Notes: generated by a model not told the origin, from the letters alone. A stretch of 64,000 bases of DNA from Arthrobacter sp. Marseille-P9274 (GCF_946892675.1 NZ_CAMPOV010000004.1:62001-126000); one strand, 5' to 3'; numbered from the stretch's first letter, positions 37,068 through 46,817 are shown. A program made the numbers and translations.

Positions 37068-37092
37068 TGCGCATATCACCCTGAGATGCGCA
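37068..37092. promoter_or_regulatory. Candidate operator upstream of the cre operon
   Basis: Inverted repeat TGCGCAT (37068-37074) and ATGCGCA (37086-37092), spacer 11 bp, centred about 84 bp upstream of the creJ start and about 60 bp downstream of the regulator's stop on the same strand. IclR proteins bind short palindromes; a link is inferred from position only. Confidence 0.45.
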
Positions 37093-37153
37093 CCACAGCC
37101 TTCCACTGAGTAGAAACCGGATTACCGGGTGGCAGCTTGGCTGTGCGGCGGGT

Positions 37154-37939
37154 TCAGCGCCGGCTCAGGCCCAGCAGCGATTCCAGCGGGATGTGCGCCG
37201 TCGCCCGTTCGATCTGGGCGGACACTCCCCTCAGGACCGGCAGATGCCGGGTCATCGAGGCCGCCTGCGCCGAGGCCAGTACCAGCCCGAGGCCGGCCCC
37301 GATCCTCTTCGTGTGGAACACCGGGACTGCGATCGAGCAGGACCCCAGCCGCACCTCCTCCAGGGTGGTGGCGTAGCCCTGCTCGCGGATCTGCACCAGT
37401 TCCTCGGCCAGCCGGCGTGGATTGGTGTGCGTATGCGCAGTGGCCTGCTCCAGCTCGCGGTGCAGGTACGCATCGCGGACCCACACCTCTTCGTAGGCCA
37501 GGATCACCTTGCCCACCGCTGTCGCGTGCATGGGCAGCCGACCGCCGACCCGGGAGGCACGCGGCACCCGCTTGGTCCCGTAGATGCGCTCGATGTAGAG
37601 CACCTCGTTGCCGGCCCGGACGGCCAGCTGCGAGGTCTCGCCGGTCAGCGAGAAGAGGTCCTGCACGAACGGCCGCGCGGCCTCGCGCAGCTGCCGTCCT
37701 GTGTTCTGTGCCAGTTCCCAGACCCGGATGCCCAGCTGGTACCGGCCAGTGGCGCTGCGGGAGAGGAAGCCCCAGTCGGTGAGTTCGGCGACCAGCCGGT
37801 GCGTCGTGCTCAGCGGCAGCCCGGAGCCCTCGGCAATTTCGGTCAGGCTCAGGGCGCCGCGGGACTTCTCGAACGCCTCCAGAACAGCGAGGACCTTGGA
37901 CGTCACCGTCCTCCCGGGTTCCCGGTTTCCGCCCGCCAC
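37154..37939 (-). CDS. IclR-family transcriptional regulator
   Basis: A 261-residue regulator: N-terminal winged helix (TVTSKVLAVLEAFEKSRGAL, LTEIAEGSGLPLSTTHRLVA) and C-terminal effector domain (MHATAVGKVILAY, GSCSIAVPVF). IclR proteins commonly control aromatic catabolism and sense pathway substrates. It lies just upstream of the P450 in the same orientation, in the place of the cre cluster regulator, so it is the likely controller; whether it is orthologous to C. glutamicum CreR is not known to me. Confidence 0.9.
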   Translation of the reverse strand: MAGGNREPGRTVTSKVLAVLEAFEKSRGALSLTEIAEGSGLPLSTTHRLVAELTDWGFLSRSATGRYQLGIRVWELAQNTGRQLREAARPFVQDLFSLTGETSQLAVRAGNEVLYIERIYGTKRVPRASRVGGRLPMHATAVGKVILAYEEVWVRDAYLHRELEQATAHTHTNPRRLAEELVQIREQGYATTLEEVRLGSCSIAVPVFHTKRIGAGLGLVLASAQAASMTRHLPVLRGVSAQIERATAHIPLESLLGLSRR

Positions 37940-38079
37940 GCAGCCTCCTCTCCGTCGCCGTTTTCGCCGGCACCGACGAGTCTAGCCGCGCCCACAGTGT
38001 CCCGGCGCGGCAAGCGGACGGAACGATTGGTCGCCGGCCGGAGGGCTCCGCGACTCGAAGGCGGAAGACGGCCCGCGGA

Positions 38080-38766
38080 TCAGCTTCCGGCCAGCAGGTC
38101 CTGCCGTTCGGGCCACTGCGTCACGGACTCCAGCGCAGAGAGAGCGCGGGCGATCGTCGCGGCCTCCTCGGTGAACAGGTGCCCGTGCACCCGCTGGCTG
38201 CACAGCCGCAGGGCCTGTCCGCGCTCCAGCCCGAACCACTCCATGACGGTGTCGATGCCGTGCGGGCTCAGCCGCCAGGTTTTGTCCGAATCCTTCACGA
38301 TGGCGTCCTCGATGGACAGCGCCTCTTTGCGCGAGTCATGGCCGTCGATGATCTCCAGGATCTGCGGCACGCGCGCGGCGTCCCAGCCGACCTGCTCGAG
38401 GATCCCCGCGGCCAGCCGGGCGCCTTCCTTCTCGTGCAGCAGCACCAGGTCCGGCCTCCCGCCGCCTGGCGCGATGGCCGCCAGCACTTCCTCCGGCGGC
38501 ACCCGGGACCAGCCGACATCGTGCAGCATCATCGCGGGAAGCACGACGGCGGCATCCGCCTCGGGGTGCGCGTGCAGCAGGGTGCGGGCCAGGCCCAGGG
38601 CGTAGAGCGTGTGCGCGTCGTTGTCCCGGACCGCCAGCAGCGGCGCCGCCAGCTTCCACACCCTCGCCAGCTCGGGCTCCAGCGCGATGACGCCGTCCGG
38701 CTCTTCCTCGATGCCAGCAGACACGTCGCCGCCGAAGTGGTTCGCCGATGGCCTCATCTTCGTCAT
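38080..38766 (-). CDS. Second HD-domain phosphohydrolase, CreD paralogue
   Basis: A 228-residue HD-superfamily protein clearly related to CreD: shared blocks HPEADA, LHDVGW (H82-D83), HEKEGARLA, EIIDGHDSRKEALSIEDA and a WRLSPHGI-type end. It lacks CreD's long low-complexity N-terminus. ATG 38766 (MTKMRPS) has GGTGGGAG upstream. It is transcribed in the same direction as the cre genes, upstream of the regulator. It could serve another phosphorylated phenol or be a spare dephosphorylation step; that is inference. Confidence 0.82.
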   Translation of the reverse strand: MTKMRPSANHFGGDVSAGIEEEPDGVIALEPELARVWKLAAPLLAVRDNDAHTLYALGLARTLLHAHPEADAAVVLPAMMLHDVGWSRVPPEEVLAAIAPGGGRPDLVLLHEKEGARLAAGILEQVGWDAARVPQILEIIDGHDSRKEALSIEDAIVKDSDKTWRLSPHGIDTVMEWFGLERGQALRLCSQRVHGHLFTEEAATIARALSALESVTQWPERQDLLAGS

Positions 38767-38834
38767 GCTCCCACCGTGGCCCTGCAGGGCGCCGCCGCGC
38801 AAGCGCCCTCTTCCGCTGGCCGGAAGGCGGCGGA

Positions 38835-39221
38835 CTACAGGCCATAGGCCGTGGGGTGCCGCGGCTCGTACAGCAGGATGTCCTCCGCCCCGGGCAGCTG
38901 CAGCATCACTCCGACACCGAAGCCCATATCCTCGGGCCCGCAGGTAAAGGCCGCGCCCCGGCCGGCCAGCTCGCCCATGGTCACGGACAGGTCATCGCAC
39001 ATGAGCGCAATCCGGTGCCCGGGCGGGTGCGAATACTCCTCGCCTTCCCACATCCCGACCGTCGGATGCACGCCCAGCTCGCCCGGACCGGTCCGGAAGA
39101 TCAGCCAGCCGGCCCCGGAAGAAGGATCCTCCACCGAGGGCCATTGCAGCACGTCCCTCAGGAAGGTTCGGGTAGCCTCCGCGTCCTCGGAGTAGATCAG
39201 AGCGTGCACTGCCGTGATCAT
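38835..39221 (-). CDS. VOC (glyoxalase/dioxygenase-fold) protein
   Basis: A 128-residue single-chain VOC protein: ITAVHALIYSEDAEATRTFL at the start, LGVHPTVG and HRIALMCDD in the middle, and LLYEPRHP at the end, the usual beta-alpha-beta-beta-beta pairs. Metal ligands cannot be fixed by eye. Eleven bases downstream of the SDR gene at 39233, so the two are co-transcribed. Substrate unknown. Confidence 0.82.
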   Translation of the reverse strand: MITAVHALIYSEDAEATRTFLRDVLQWPSVEDPSSGAGWLIFRTGPGELGVHPTVGMWEGEEYSHPPGHRIALMCDDLSVTMGELAGRGAAFTCGPEDMGFGVGVMLQLPGAEDILLYEPRHPTAYGL

Positions 39222-39232
39222 CCCGGCCTCGC

Positions 39233-40009
39233 CTACTTGGGGGCCATGCGGATGGCGCCGTCCAGCCGGATGGTCTCGCCGTTGAGCATGGCGTTGTCGA
39301 CGATGTGGGCCGCGAGGCTGGCGTACTCCGCAGGCCGGCCGAGCCGGGAGGGGTGCGGGACCTGGTGCCCGAGCGACTCCTGGGCCTCCTGCGGCAGGCC
39401 GGCCATCATCGGCGTTTCGAAGATGCCGGGAGCGATGGTGACCACCCGGATCAGCGAGCGCGCAAATTCGCGGGCGAGCGGCAGGGTCATGGCCGCCACG
39501 CCGCCTTTCGATGCCGCATAGGCGGGCTGGCCGATCTGCCCGTCGAACGCCGCCACGGAGGCGGTGTTGACGATGACGCCGCGCTCGGGGCCACCGAGTC
39601 TGGTGGCGACCGGCTCGGTCTCCGCCATCGCGGCGGCCGCCAGGCGGACCACGTTGAAGGTGCCGATCAGGTTGATCTGCACCACCCGGGCGAAGTCGGC
39701 CAGCGGCAGCACCCCGTTGCGCCCGAGCACCTTCCCGGGCGTCCCCACGCCGGCGCAGTTGACCACCACGCGCAACGGCCCGAGTCCCGCGGCCGCATCG
39801 ACCGCGGCCTGCACGTCCGCTTCACTCGTCACATCCGCGGGCGCGAACACCGCACGCTCGCCGAGTTCCTTCGCGTAAGCCTCGCCAGCGGATTGCGGCA
39901 GGTCCACCAGCACCACGGAGGCACCGCCGTCGTACAGCCGCCGGGCGGTCGCGGCACCTAGGCCCGACGCGCCTCCGGTGATCAGGGCTACGGCTCCGGT
40001 CAGCTCCAA
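39233..40009 (-). CDS. SDR dehydrogenase (3-hydroxyacyl-CoA dehydrogenase type II-like)
   Basis: A 258-residue [11 protein letters not shown] cofactor loop, [16 protein letters not shown], catalytic region [19 protein letters not shown] with Tyr and Lys in YAASKGG, and ending [17 protein letters not shown]. The type II 3-hydroxyacyl-CoA dehydrogenases share NCAG and FDGQIGQ-type sequences. The start is TTG at 40009, chosen because GAGGAGGAATC stands right before it; a longer ATG frame has no ribosome site. It heads the transcript into the VOC gene and possibly the second HD gene. Confidence 0.82.
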   Translation of the reverse strand: MELTGAVALITGGASGLGAATARRLYDGGASVVLVDLPQSAGEAYAKELGERAVFAPADVTSEADVQAAVDAAAGLGPLRVVVNCAGVGTPGKVLGRNGVLPLADFARVVQINLIGTFNVVRLAAAAMAETEPVATRLGGPERGVIVNTASVAAFDGQIGQPAYAASKGGVAAMTLPLAREFARSLIRVVTIAPGIFETPMMAGLPQEAQESLGHQVPHPSRLGRPAEYASLAAHIVDNAMLNGETIRLDGAIRMAPK

Positions 40010-40188
40010 GATTCCTCCTCGCTCGGCGGTCCCGGCCGTTTCGGACGGCCGCACTGCCAGCATAGTGTGGCCCGTCCCACGATTCCGGCAGGCTCAGGAT
40101 CCGGCCGGAAGCCGGCGCCAGCGAACCGGGCCCCGGACAAGGCCCAATGCCCCTCCGGCGGGCCGCGGCCGGCCGCTAGGGTGGGACC

Positions 40189-41331
40189 ATGGCTGCCGAA
40201 ATCCGTCCGCCCGCTCCTGGCGCATCCGTCACGACCCGTGCCTCCGGCCGCGCGGACGAGGCCGCGGGCGCCGTCATCGGCCATTTCGGCCACCGCCTCT
40301 TCGGCCTTCCTTTCACGCACATCGGCGCCGTGCGCCGTCCGGAGGGCGGGCTCTGGCCGTTCGGGCGGCCGTGGCACTACTGGTGGCAGGCCCACTACCT
40401 GGACTGCCTGGTGGACGCGGGCTGGCGGGAGATGGAGCGGGGCCAGTATTACGACGTCGGCTTCGACGCGGGGGCCCTCGGCGCGCGACTCCTGCGCACC
40501 ATCCGGCTGCGCAACCTGCTGAACTTCACGAACTCCTACTACGACGACATGGCCTGGCTGGCCCTCGCGGCCGGGCGCCTCGACGCGCTGGCGGAGGCGG
40601 CCGGGAAGCCGCGCCGCCTCAACCGGGCTGCGCTGCGCGCGCTCCGTCCGGCGCTCGAATCGGCGCACACCGAAGATCTGGGCGGCGGCCTGTTCTGGAG
40701 CACCCAGCGGGACTTCAAGAACGTCCCGGCGACGGCCCCGGCGGCGCTGTTCTTCGCCCGCTCCGGCCAGGGGGAGCGCGCCGAGGCGCTCGTGGACTGG
40801 CTGCGGGAGAAACTGTACGACGGCGGTGCCGGGCTTTACCTCGACGGGCTGCGGATGGCGGGCGGCGAGGCGGTGATGGTGTCCGACATCTACACCTACA
40901 ACCAGGGGCCGGTGCTCGGGGCGCTGCTGGAGCTCGGCCGGCCGCAGGACCTGGACCATGCTGCGGGGCTGATCGACGCTGTCGCCGGGCAGTTGACGGT
41001 GCGGCACGAGGGCAGGCCGGTGCTGCGCACGCACGGGGATGGGGACGGCGGGCTCTTCACCGGCATCCTGGCCCGCTACCTGGCGCTGGCCGCGAACTCG
41101 GCCCGGCTGCCCGAGGCCACGCGGACGCTCGCCCGGTCGCTGGTGGCGAACACCGCGGACGGGTTCTGGGCCGGCCGCCGGATCGAGAACCACCGCAGCT
41201 GGGAGGTGCTGGTCTTCGCCAAGGATCCGGCGCTAGCGGCCAAGACGTCCTACCCGCCCGGGGAACCCGTGGAGCTATCCACGCAGCTGCAGGCCTGGAT
41301 GGTGCTGGAGGCCGCCGCCACGCTTGCTTAA
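40189..41331 (+). CDS. Glycoside hydrolase family 76 protein
   Basis: A 380-residue (alpha/alpha)6-barrel enzyme of GH76 (endo-alpha-1,6-mannanase family). The paired catalytic aspartates are D119-D120 in SYYDDMAWLAL, and DIYTYNQGPVLGALLEL and GDGDGGLFTGILARYL follow. No signal peptide is evident, so it may act on intracellular or imported mannan-type oligosaccharides. Divergent from the SDR gene. Confidence 0.87.
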   Translation: MAAEIRPPAPGASVTTRASGRADEAAGAVIGHFGHRLFGLPFTHIGAVRRPEGGLWPFGRPWHYWWQAHYLDCLVDAGWREMERGQYYDVGFDAGALGARLLRTIRLRNLLNFTNSYYDDMAWLALAAGRLDALAEAAGKPRRLNRAALRALRPALESAHTEDLGGGLFWSTQRDFKNVPATAPAALFFARSGQGERAEALVDWLREKLYDGGAGLYLDGLRMAGGEAVMVSDIYTYNQGPVLGALLELGRPQDLDHAAGLIDAVAGQLTVRHEGRPVLRTHGDGDGGLFTGILARYLALAANSARLPEATRTLARSLVANTADGFWAGRRIENHRSWEVLVFAKDPALAAKTSYPPGEPVELSTQLQAWMVLEAAATLA

Positions 41332-41395
41332 CGTCATTACGTAACATCCGTGTTGTGTATTGAGTGTGCGGTAGTCCACAATGGCCGGGCAAGCA

Positions 41396-41407
41396 AAGGC
41401 TTGCCTT
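41396..41407 (+). promoter_or_regulatory. Candidate DtxR/IdeR iron box
   Basis: AAGGC-TT-GCCTT (41396-41407), a palindrome resembling the AGGCTNNCCT core of DtxR-family sites, 58 bp upstream of the iron-binding protein start. It fits iron repression of the transporter operon. Confidence 0.55.
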
Positions 41408-41464
41408 ACTTCCGCAGCGGCGCCCGGCCGGGCCCGCGCGGCCCGCATTCCCGAAAGGCTTTCC

Positions 41465-42517
41465 ATGAAGATCCGCTTCCCGAAGTTGCCTGCCGCGGCC
41501 ATCGCCGCGGCGGCGGCCCTGACGCTCAGCGCCTGCGGCTCCGGTTCCTCGGCCCCCGAGGGTTCATCGGCGCCTGAGGGCTCGGCCGCCGGCGAAATCA
41601 CCGTCTACAACGCGCAGCACGAGTCCATGACGCAGGCCTGGGTCGACGAGTTCACCGCCGAAACCGGCATCAAGGTCAACGTCCGCCAGGGCAGCGACAC
41701 GGAGATGAGCAACCAGATCATCCAGGAAGGCGACGCCTCCCCCGCCGACGTCTTCATCACCGAGAACTCCCCCGCGATGACGCAGGTGGAGAACGCCGGG
41801 CTGTTCGCCGAGGTCTCCCCCGCGGTCCAGGAGAACGTGCCGGAGCAGTACCGCCCGTCGTCGAACATGTGGACCGGCGTCGCGGCCCGCTCCACCGTCT
41901 TCGTGTACAACAAGGAAGCGGTCAAGGAAGGCGACCTGCCGGCGTCGATCATGGACCTGGCGAAGCCGGAGTGGGCCGGCAAGTGGGGCGCCGCCCCCGG
42001 CGGCGCCGACTTCCAGGCGATCGTCTCCGCGATGCTCGAGCTCGAAGGCGAGCAGGCCACGGCCGACTGGCTCAAGGCGATGAAGGATAACGCCAAGGTC
42101 TACCCGAAGAACGGCGCGGCCATGAAGGCCGTGAATTCCGGCGAGGTCGACGGCGCCGTCATCTACCACTACTACTACGCGGCGGACCAGGCCAAGACCG
42201 GCGAGAACTCCGGCAATGTTGCCCCGCACTACTTCAAGAACGAAGACCCGGGCGCTTTCGTGAGCATCTCCGGCGGCGGCGTGCTGAAGTCCTCGGACAA
42301 CCAGGAACCCGCCATGCAGTTCCTGGAGTTCATCACCTCCAAGAAGGGCCAGGAACTCCTTGGCACCGGCGAGGACTACGAGTACCCGGTGGGCAAGGAC
42401 GTCGCCCCGCGCGAGGGCCTGGTCCCGCTCGAGGAACTGCAGGCCCCGCCCGTCGACGCGGCCAAGCTGAACAACCAGAAGGTCGTCGAACTGATGACCA
42501 GCGCAGGCCTGCTCTAA
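41465..42517 (+). CDS. Ferric iron ABC transporter, substrate-binding lipoprotein
   Basis: A 350-residue lipoprotein of the FutA/FbpA-type iron-binding family. Lipobox LSAC with Cys24; mature protein starts EITVYNAQHESMTQAW and has SPADVFITENSPAMTQVENA and YYYAADQAKTGENSGN, the region that includes the paired tyrosines. It delivers Fe3+ to the permease. RBS GAAAGGC precedes ATG 41465. First gene of a three-gene operon. Confidence 0.92.
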   Translation: MKIRFPKLPAAAIAAAAALTLSACGSGSSAPEGSSAPEGSAAGEITVYNAQHESMTQAWVDEFTAETGIKVNVRQGSDTEMSNQIIQEGDASPADVFITENSPAMTQVENAGLFAEVSPAVQENVPEQYRPSSNMWTGVAARSTVFVYNKEAVKEGDLPASIMDLAKPEWAGKWGAAPGGADFQAIVSAMLELEGEQATADWLKAMKDNAKVYPKNGAAMKAVNSGEVDGAVIYHYYYAADQAKTGENSGNVAPHYFKNEDPGAFVSISGGGVLKSSDNQEPAMQFLEFITSKKGQELLGTGEDYEYPVGKDVAPREGLVPLEELQAPPVDAAKLNNQKVVELMTSAGLL

Positions 42518-42568
42518 GCCGGAGTAGTCTATTTCGGTGAGCACTTCCCTACCGGTAGCCGGGGTCCG

Positions 42569-44152
42569 ATGACCCCGGCTACCGGTACTTCCAGCGGCCC
42601 CTCGAACATCCGGTCCAAGGCGCGGGGCACCCGCTCCCGCCCGCCGGCACCGGTGGTGGCCGCCGCCGTCGCTATTTCCCTGGCGACGCTCATCCCGCTG
42701 GGCTTCGTCATCATCATGACCGTCGCCACCGGCTGGGACACCGCGGTGAAGCTGGTCTTCCGGCCGCGCGTGGGCGAGCTGCTCTTCAACACCGTCGGCC
42801 TGGTGCTGGCCACCGTTCCGCTGTGCATCGTCATCGGCGTCGCCGCGGCCTGGCTGGTGGAGCGCACCCGGCTGCCGGGCGCCCGCTTCTGGTCGCTCGT
42901 GCTGGCGGCCCCGCTGGCCGTCCCCGCGTTCGTCAACAGCTACGCCTGGGTCAGCACCATCCCCTCGCTGGGCGGCATCGCCGGCGGCACGCTGGTCTCG
43001 GTGCTCTCCTACTACCCCCTGGTCTACATACCGGCCGCCGCCGCGCTGCGCCGGATGGACCCCGCGCTGGAGCAATCGGCCGCCTCGCTGGGCCTGGGCC
43101 GCTGGCGTGCGTTCTTCCGCGTCATACTCCCGCAGCTCTGGCTGCCGATCACCGGCGGCTCGCTGCTGGTGGGCCTGCACCTGCTGGCCGAGTTCGGCGC
43201 CTTCTCGATGATCCGGTTCAACACGTTCACCACGGCGATCATGGAGCAGTACCAGTCCACCTTCAACGGCGTGGCCGCCAACATGCTGGCCAGCGTGCTG
43301 GTGCTGCTGTGCCTGGCGATGCTGCTGCTCGAGTCCCGGATCCGCGGCAACGCCCGCTACGCCCGGATCGGCTCCGGCGTCGCCAGCCGTCCGCCCATCC
43401 TGCCGCTCGGGCGCTACCGTCCGATCGCCGTCGTCGGTGTCCTGGCCCTGGCCGCGCTGGCGCTCGGCGTCCCGCTGGGCAACGTGGTGCGCTGGCTGGT
43501 CGCCGGCGGGGCGGACATTTGGGACCTGCCGGAGATCGCCCACACGCTGGCGCAGACGCTCGCCTTCGGCCTGGCCGGGGCGTTGCTGACCGTGCTGCTG
43601 GCCTTCCCGATCGCCTGGCTGGCGGTGCGGTATCCGAGCGGGTTCACCAAGCTGCTCGAGGGCACCAACTACATCACCTCCTCGCTGCCCGGCATCGTGG
43701 TGGCGCTCGCGTTCGTCACCGTGGCCGTCGGCTACCTGCGGCCGCTGTACCAGACGGTTCCGCTGGTCATTGCCGCGTACGTGCTGCTGTTCCTGCCGCG
43801 CGCGCTGGTCAACCTGCGCGCCGGGCTGGCGCAGGCCCCGCGCGAGCTGGAGGAGGCGGCGCAGTCCCTGGGCAACCCGCCGCTGAAGACGTTCCTCCGG
43901 GTGACCCTGCGGCTGACCGCGCCGGCCGCCGCGGGAGGCGCCGCGCTGGTGTTCCTGGGCATCGCCAACGAGCTGACCGCCACGCTGCTGTTGGCCCCCA
44001 CCGGCGTCAATACCCTGGCCACCCGGTTCTGGTCGCTGAGCTCCGAAATCGATTACGGCGGGGCGGCGCCCTACGCGCTCATCCTGATCCTGCTCTCGCT
44101 GCCCATGACGTACCTGCTGTATACCCAGTCGCAGAAGGCGGCCGGCCAATGA
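42569..44152 (+). CDS. Ferric iron ABC transporter permease (FbpB-type)
   Basis: A 527-residue permease with two homologous halves of about six helices each. The ABC-permease EAA loops are visible in each half ([20 protein letters not shown] and [20 protein letters not shown]). The first 30 residues are Ser/Arg/Pro-rich. Fused double permeases are usual for iron(III) importers. It lies 51 bp after the binding protein. Confidence 0.92.
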   Translation: MTPATGTSSGPSNIRSKARGTRSRPPAPVVAAAVAISLATLIPLGFVIIMTVATGWDTAVKLVFRPRVGELLFNTVGLVLATVPLCIVIGVAAAWLVERTRLPGARFWSLVLAAPLAVPAFVNSYAWVSTIPSLGGIAGGTLVSVLSYYPLVYIPAAAALRRMDPALEQSAASLGLGRWRAFFRVILPQLWLPITGGSLLVGLHLLAEFGAFSMIRFNTFTTAIMEQYQSTFNGVAANMLASVLVLLCLAMLLLESRIRGNARYARIGSGVASRPPILPLGRYRPIAVVGVLALAALALGVPLGNVVRWLVAGGADIWDLPEIAHTLAQTLAFGLAGALLTVLLAFPIAWLAVRYPSGFTKLLEGTNYITSSLPGIVVALAFVTVAVGYLRPLYQTVPLVIAAYVLLFLPRALVNLRAGLAQAPRELEEAAQSLGNPPLKTFLRVTLRLTAPAAAGGAALVFLGIANELTATLLLAPTGVNTLATRFWSLSSEIDYGGAAPYALILILLSLPMTYLLYTQSQKAAGQ

Positions 44153-44177
44153 CCTCGCCTGGAAGGAGCTGCGCCCC

Positions 44178-45269
44178 GTGAGCCCGGCCTCGGCTGATAC
44201 CCCCACCCCGGACAGCCATCTCATCATCGACAACGTCACGAAGTCCTTCGGCAGCACCCAGGTCCTGCGCGGCGTGAGCCTCTCGGTGCACCGGGGAATT
44301 ACGACGGCGATCGTCGGGCCCTCGGGCAGCGGCAAGACGACGCTGCTGCGGCTGATCGCCGGGTTCGAGGCGCCCGATTCCGGGTCCATCATGCTCGACG
44401 GCAAGGTGGTGGCCGACGGCACGACGCTGGTGCCCGCGCACCGCCGGAACGTGGGCTACGTCGCGCAGGACGGCGCCCTCTTCCCGCACCTGAGCGTCGG
44501 CGAGAACATCGCGTTCGGCCTGGACCGGCGCAAGTTCGCCGGCCGCGCCGCCGTCCGGAACCGGGTGGCGGAGCTGCTGGCGATGGTCTCGCTGGATCCC
44601 GACTACGCGGACCGTCGGCCGGACGAACTCTCCGGCGGCCAGCAGCAGCGCGTCGCCCTGGCGCGGGCGCTGGCCCGCGAACCCGAGCTGATGCTGCTGG
44701 ACGAGCCGTTCAGCGCGCTGGACGCGGGCCTGCGCGTGGCTACCCGCAAGGCCGTAGCCGGCACCCTGGCCGCCGCCGGCGTCACCACCATCCTGGTCAC
44801 GCACGACCAGGGCGAGGCGCTCTCCTTCGCCGACCAGGTGGCCGTCATGCGCCGCGGGGTGCTGGCCCAGATCGGCAACCCGTTCGTGGTGTACACGCGG
44901 CCGAGCGACCGGGAGACCGCCGAGTTCCTGGGCGACGCGGTGATCCTCGACGCCGACCTGCAGGGCTCGCTGGCCACCTGCGCGCTGGGCGGCATCCCGG
45001 TCCGGCGCCCGACCTGCCAGGGCCGGGTCCACCTGATGCTGCGCCCCGAGCAGATCCGCATCGCCGAGACCGGCGCCATCCGCGGCACCGTGCTGGAGAC
45101 TGACTTCTTCGGCCCCGAGGTCACGGTCAAGCTGGAACTCCACGGCCCCGCCGCCAGCAACGGGCACAAGCAGACCATCACCATCCGGCACTGGAACGCG
45201 ACCCTGACCAAACCCGGTACCGAACTGTACCTGCGCGTGATCGGCGAGGGCGTGGCCTTCCCGGCCTGA
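44178..45269 (+). CDS. Ferric iron ABC transporter ATP-binding protein (FbpC-type)
   Basis: A 363-residue ATPase: Walker A GPSGSGKTT (47-55), signature LSGGQQQRVALARAL (151-165), Walker B LMLLDEP (171-177), and a C-terminal regulatory TOBE-like domain (VHLMLRPEQIRI onward). The start is GTG 44178 with GGAAGGAG nine bases upstream. Third gene of the iron operon. Confidence 0.93.
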   Translation: MSPASADTPTPDSHLIIDNVTKSFGSTQVLRGVSLSVHRGITTAIVGPSGSGKTTLLRLIAGFEAPDSGSIMLDGKVVADGTTLVPAHRRNVGYVAQDGALFPHLSVGENIAFGLDRRKFAGRAAVRNRVAELLAMVSLDPDYADRRPDELSGGQQQRVALARALAREPELMLLDEPFSALDAGLRVATRKAVAGTLAAAGVTTILVTHDQGEALSFADQVAVMRRGVLAQIGNPFVVYTRPSDRETAEFLGDAVILDADLQGSLATCALGGIPVRRPTCQGRVHLMLRPEQIRIAETGAIRGTVLETDFFGPEVTVKLELHGPAASNGHKQTITIRHWNATLTKPGTELYLRVIGEGVAFPA

Positions 45270-45341
45270 CCGCAGCCCAGCCTGCATCGATTGGCCGGTA
45301 ATGGCTGGATTGCGGCCACGCGGCTGCCCGGCGGCCCTGGG

Positions 45342-45932
45342 CTACGGCTTCTTCCGCTGCGGATGCGGCGCCTCGTGCCGCGCCAGCATCTCGACGAAGC
45401 CGGCGATCTTCTTCTCCCGCGCCGCCTGGGTGCGCAGCTGGCTGAGCCGGAAGATCAGGGCGAAGCGGTTCTGCGAGGTCAGCACGTCGAACATCGCCTG
45501 CGCCTCGGGTACGGCCGCGATCGCCGCCGCCAGGTCCTCGGGCACTTCCGCAGTGGCCGGGCCCGCATAGGCCCGCTCCCAGCGTCCGTCCGCCTTCGCC
45601 GCCGCGACCGCCGCCCGGCCGGCGCCGTGCATTTTCCCGGCGGCCTCCAGCCCCTCGATCCGTTCCACGTTCCGCAGCGACCAGACGCTGCGCTTGGTCC
45701 GCGGGCCGAACCGCTGGAAGGAGGACTCCCCGTCGCGGCGCCGGGCCTGCCCGTCGATCCAGCCGAAGCACAGGGCCTCTTCGAGGGCCCCGGCATAGTC
45801 CAGCGCGGTCACGTTGCCGCCCTTCTTGTGCAGCACCAGCCAGACCCCGGCCGACGCCGCGTGGTGCTCTTCCAGCCAGGCGCGCCAGGCATCGGCGTCG
45901 GGCAGCAGCAGTTCGGGAAGTTCCGCGGGCAT
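45342..45932 (-). CDS. YdeI/OmpD-associated family protein
   Basis: A 196-residue protein with the family pattern: WRAWLEEHHAASAGVWLVLH, ALCFGWIDGQARRRDGESS, RFGPRTKRSVWSLRNVERIE. The C-terminal half holds a bacteriocin-protection (OmdA)-type helix and a basic tail. Function not established beyond reported effects on antimicrobial sensitivity in some bacteria. ATG 45932 was preferred to a TTG two codons earlier. Confidence 0.85.
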   Translation of the reverse strand: MPAELPELLLPDADAWRAWLEEHHAASAGVWLVLHKKGGNVTALDYAGALEEALCFGWIDGQARRRDGESSFQRFGPRTKRSVWSLRNVERIEGLEAAGKMHGAGRAAVAAAKADGRWERAYAGPATAEVPEDLAAAIAAVPEAQAMFDVLTSQNRFALIFRLSQLRTQAAREKKIAGFVEMLARHEAPHPQRKKP

Positions 45933-46039
45933 GGACAAACACTAGCGGCGCATCCGGCCGCCGCACCATAGTCTGGAAGCAAACGAGGCCGGCGGCACGC
46001 CGGTCTTCGAAGCCACGGTGCCGCAACCAAGGAGGAGCC

Positions 46040-46735
46040 ATGCTGCGAGTCCGCCCGGTCCACTACACGTCCCGCCCCGAGGAGTTCAGGCAGCTGCTGA
46101 CGACGCTCGGCATGGCCGTCACCGCGGACTATGGCACCTGGATCGAACTCGACGCCGGCCACGGGCGCCTGGCCCTGCACGCCATGCCCGCAGCCTCGAC
46201 CGCGGACGCCACCACCGCCCTTGGGTTCGAGGCCCGCGACCTGGAGACCTTCCGCCGGCGCACCGAGGAGGCCGGCAGCCACGCCGCGCCCTTCTCCGCG
46301 GACCACGGCGTCCGGGTCAAGGTCATGCCGCCGGACGGACTCGAGTTCATCGTGGACCCCGTCAACGAGTCCGCCGACGAGCACAATGCGGACCCGGCCC
46401 TGACCGTGGCCGCCGTCTGGCTCACCCCGGACGTCGCCGGAGCCGCGAAGGTGCTCGCGGACATCGGTGCCCGCGAACGCAGCTCGGGCCCCGACGCCGC
46501 GGACTTCACCGCCAAGAACGGCGGCGTCATCCACGTGCGCCGGGCGCAGGCGCCGGACGCGGATCTGGCCTTCGAGTACGACGGCGACCTGGCGGCCCTG
46601 CACCGGAAACTCACCGATGCGGGGCTGGCAGCAGCCGTGTCGAACACCCCGGCCGGACCTGTGCTGGAGGTGGCGGACCCGGACGGACCGGACGCCGCCG
46701 GCGGAGGGAAACTGCGCGTCACCCGCCCCCGCTGA
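46040..46735 (+). CDS. VOC family protein, two-module
   Basis: A 231-residue protein of two VOC-like modules (RPVHYTSRPEEFRQLLTTLG and LTVAAVWLTPDVAGAAKVLA). Strong ribosome site AGGAGGAG before ATG 46040. Related proteins are actinobacterial glyoxalase/dioxygenase-fold proteins; metal ligands are not evident, so catalytic activity is uncertain. Confidence 0.82.
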   Translation: MLRVRPVHYTSRPEEFRQLLTTLGMAVTADYGTWIELDAGHGRLALHAMPAASTADATTALGFEARDLETFRRRTEEAGSHAAPFSADHGVRVKVMPPDGLEFIVDPVNESADEHNADPALTVAAVWLTPDVAGAAKVLADIGARERSSGPDAADFTAKNGGVIHVRRAQAPDADLAFEYDGDLAALHRKLTDAGLAAAVSNTPAGPVLEVADPDGPDAAGGGKLRVTRPR

Positions 46736-46817
46736 GGCTTACGCTCTCGGGAGAAACCGCGCCGCCACCGGCGGTTCCGGCGTGACCTCGACCTCAGCCG
46801 TGCGATACAACAAGTAC

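Noticed and set aside
41564-44422. 952-residue minus-strand open frame
   Set aside because: Antisense to the iron transporter operon, Gln/Gly/Arg-rich, no recognisable protein.
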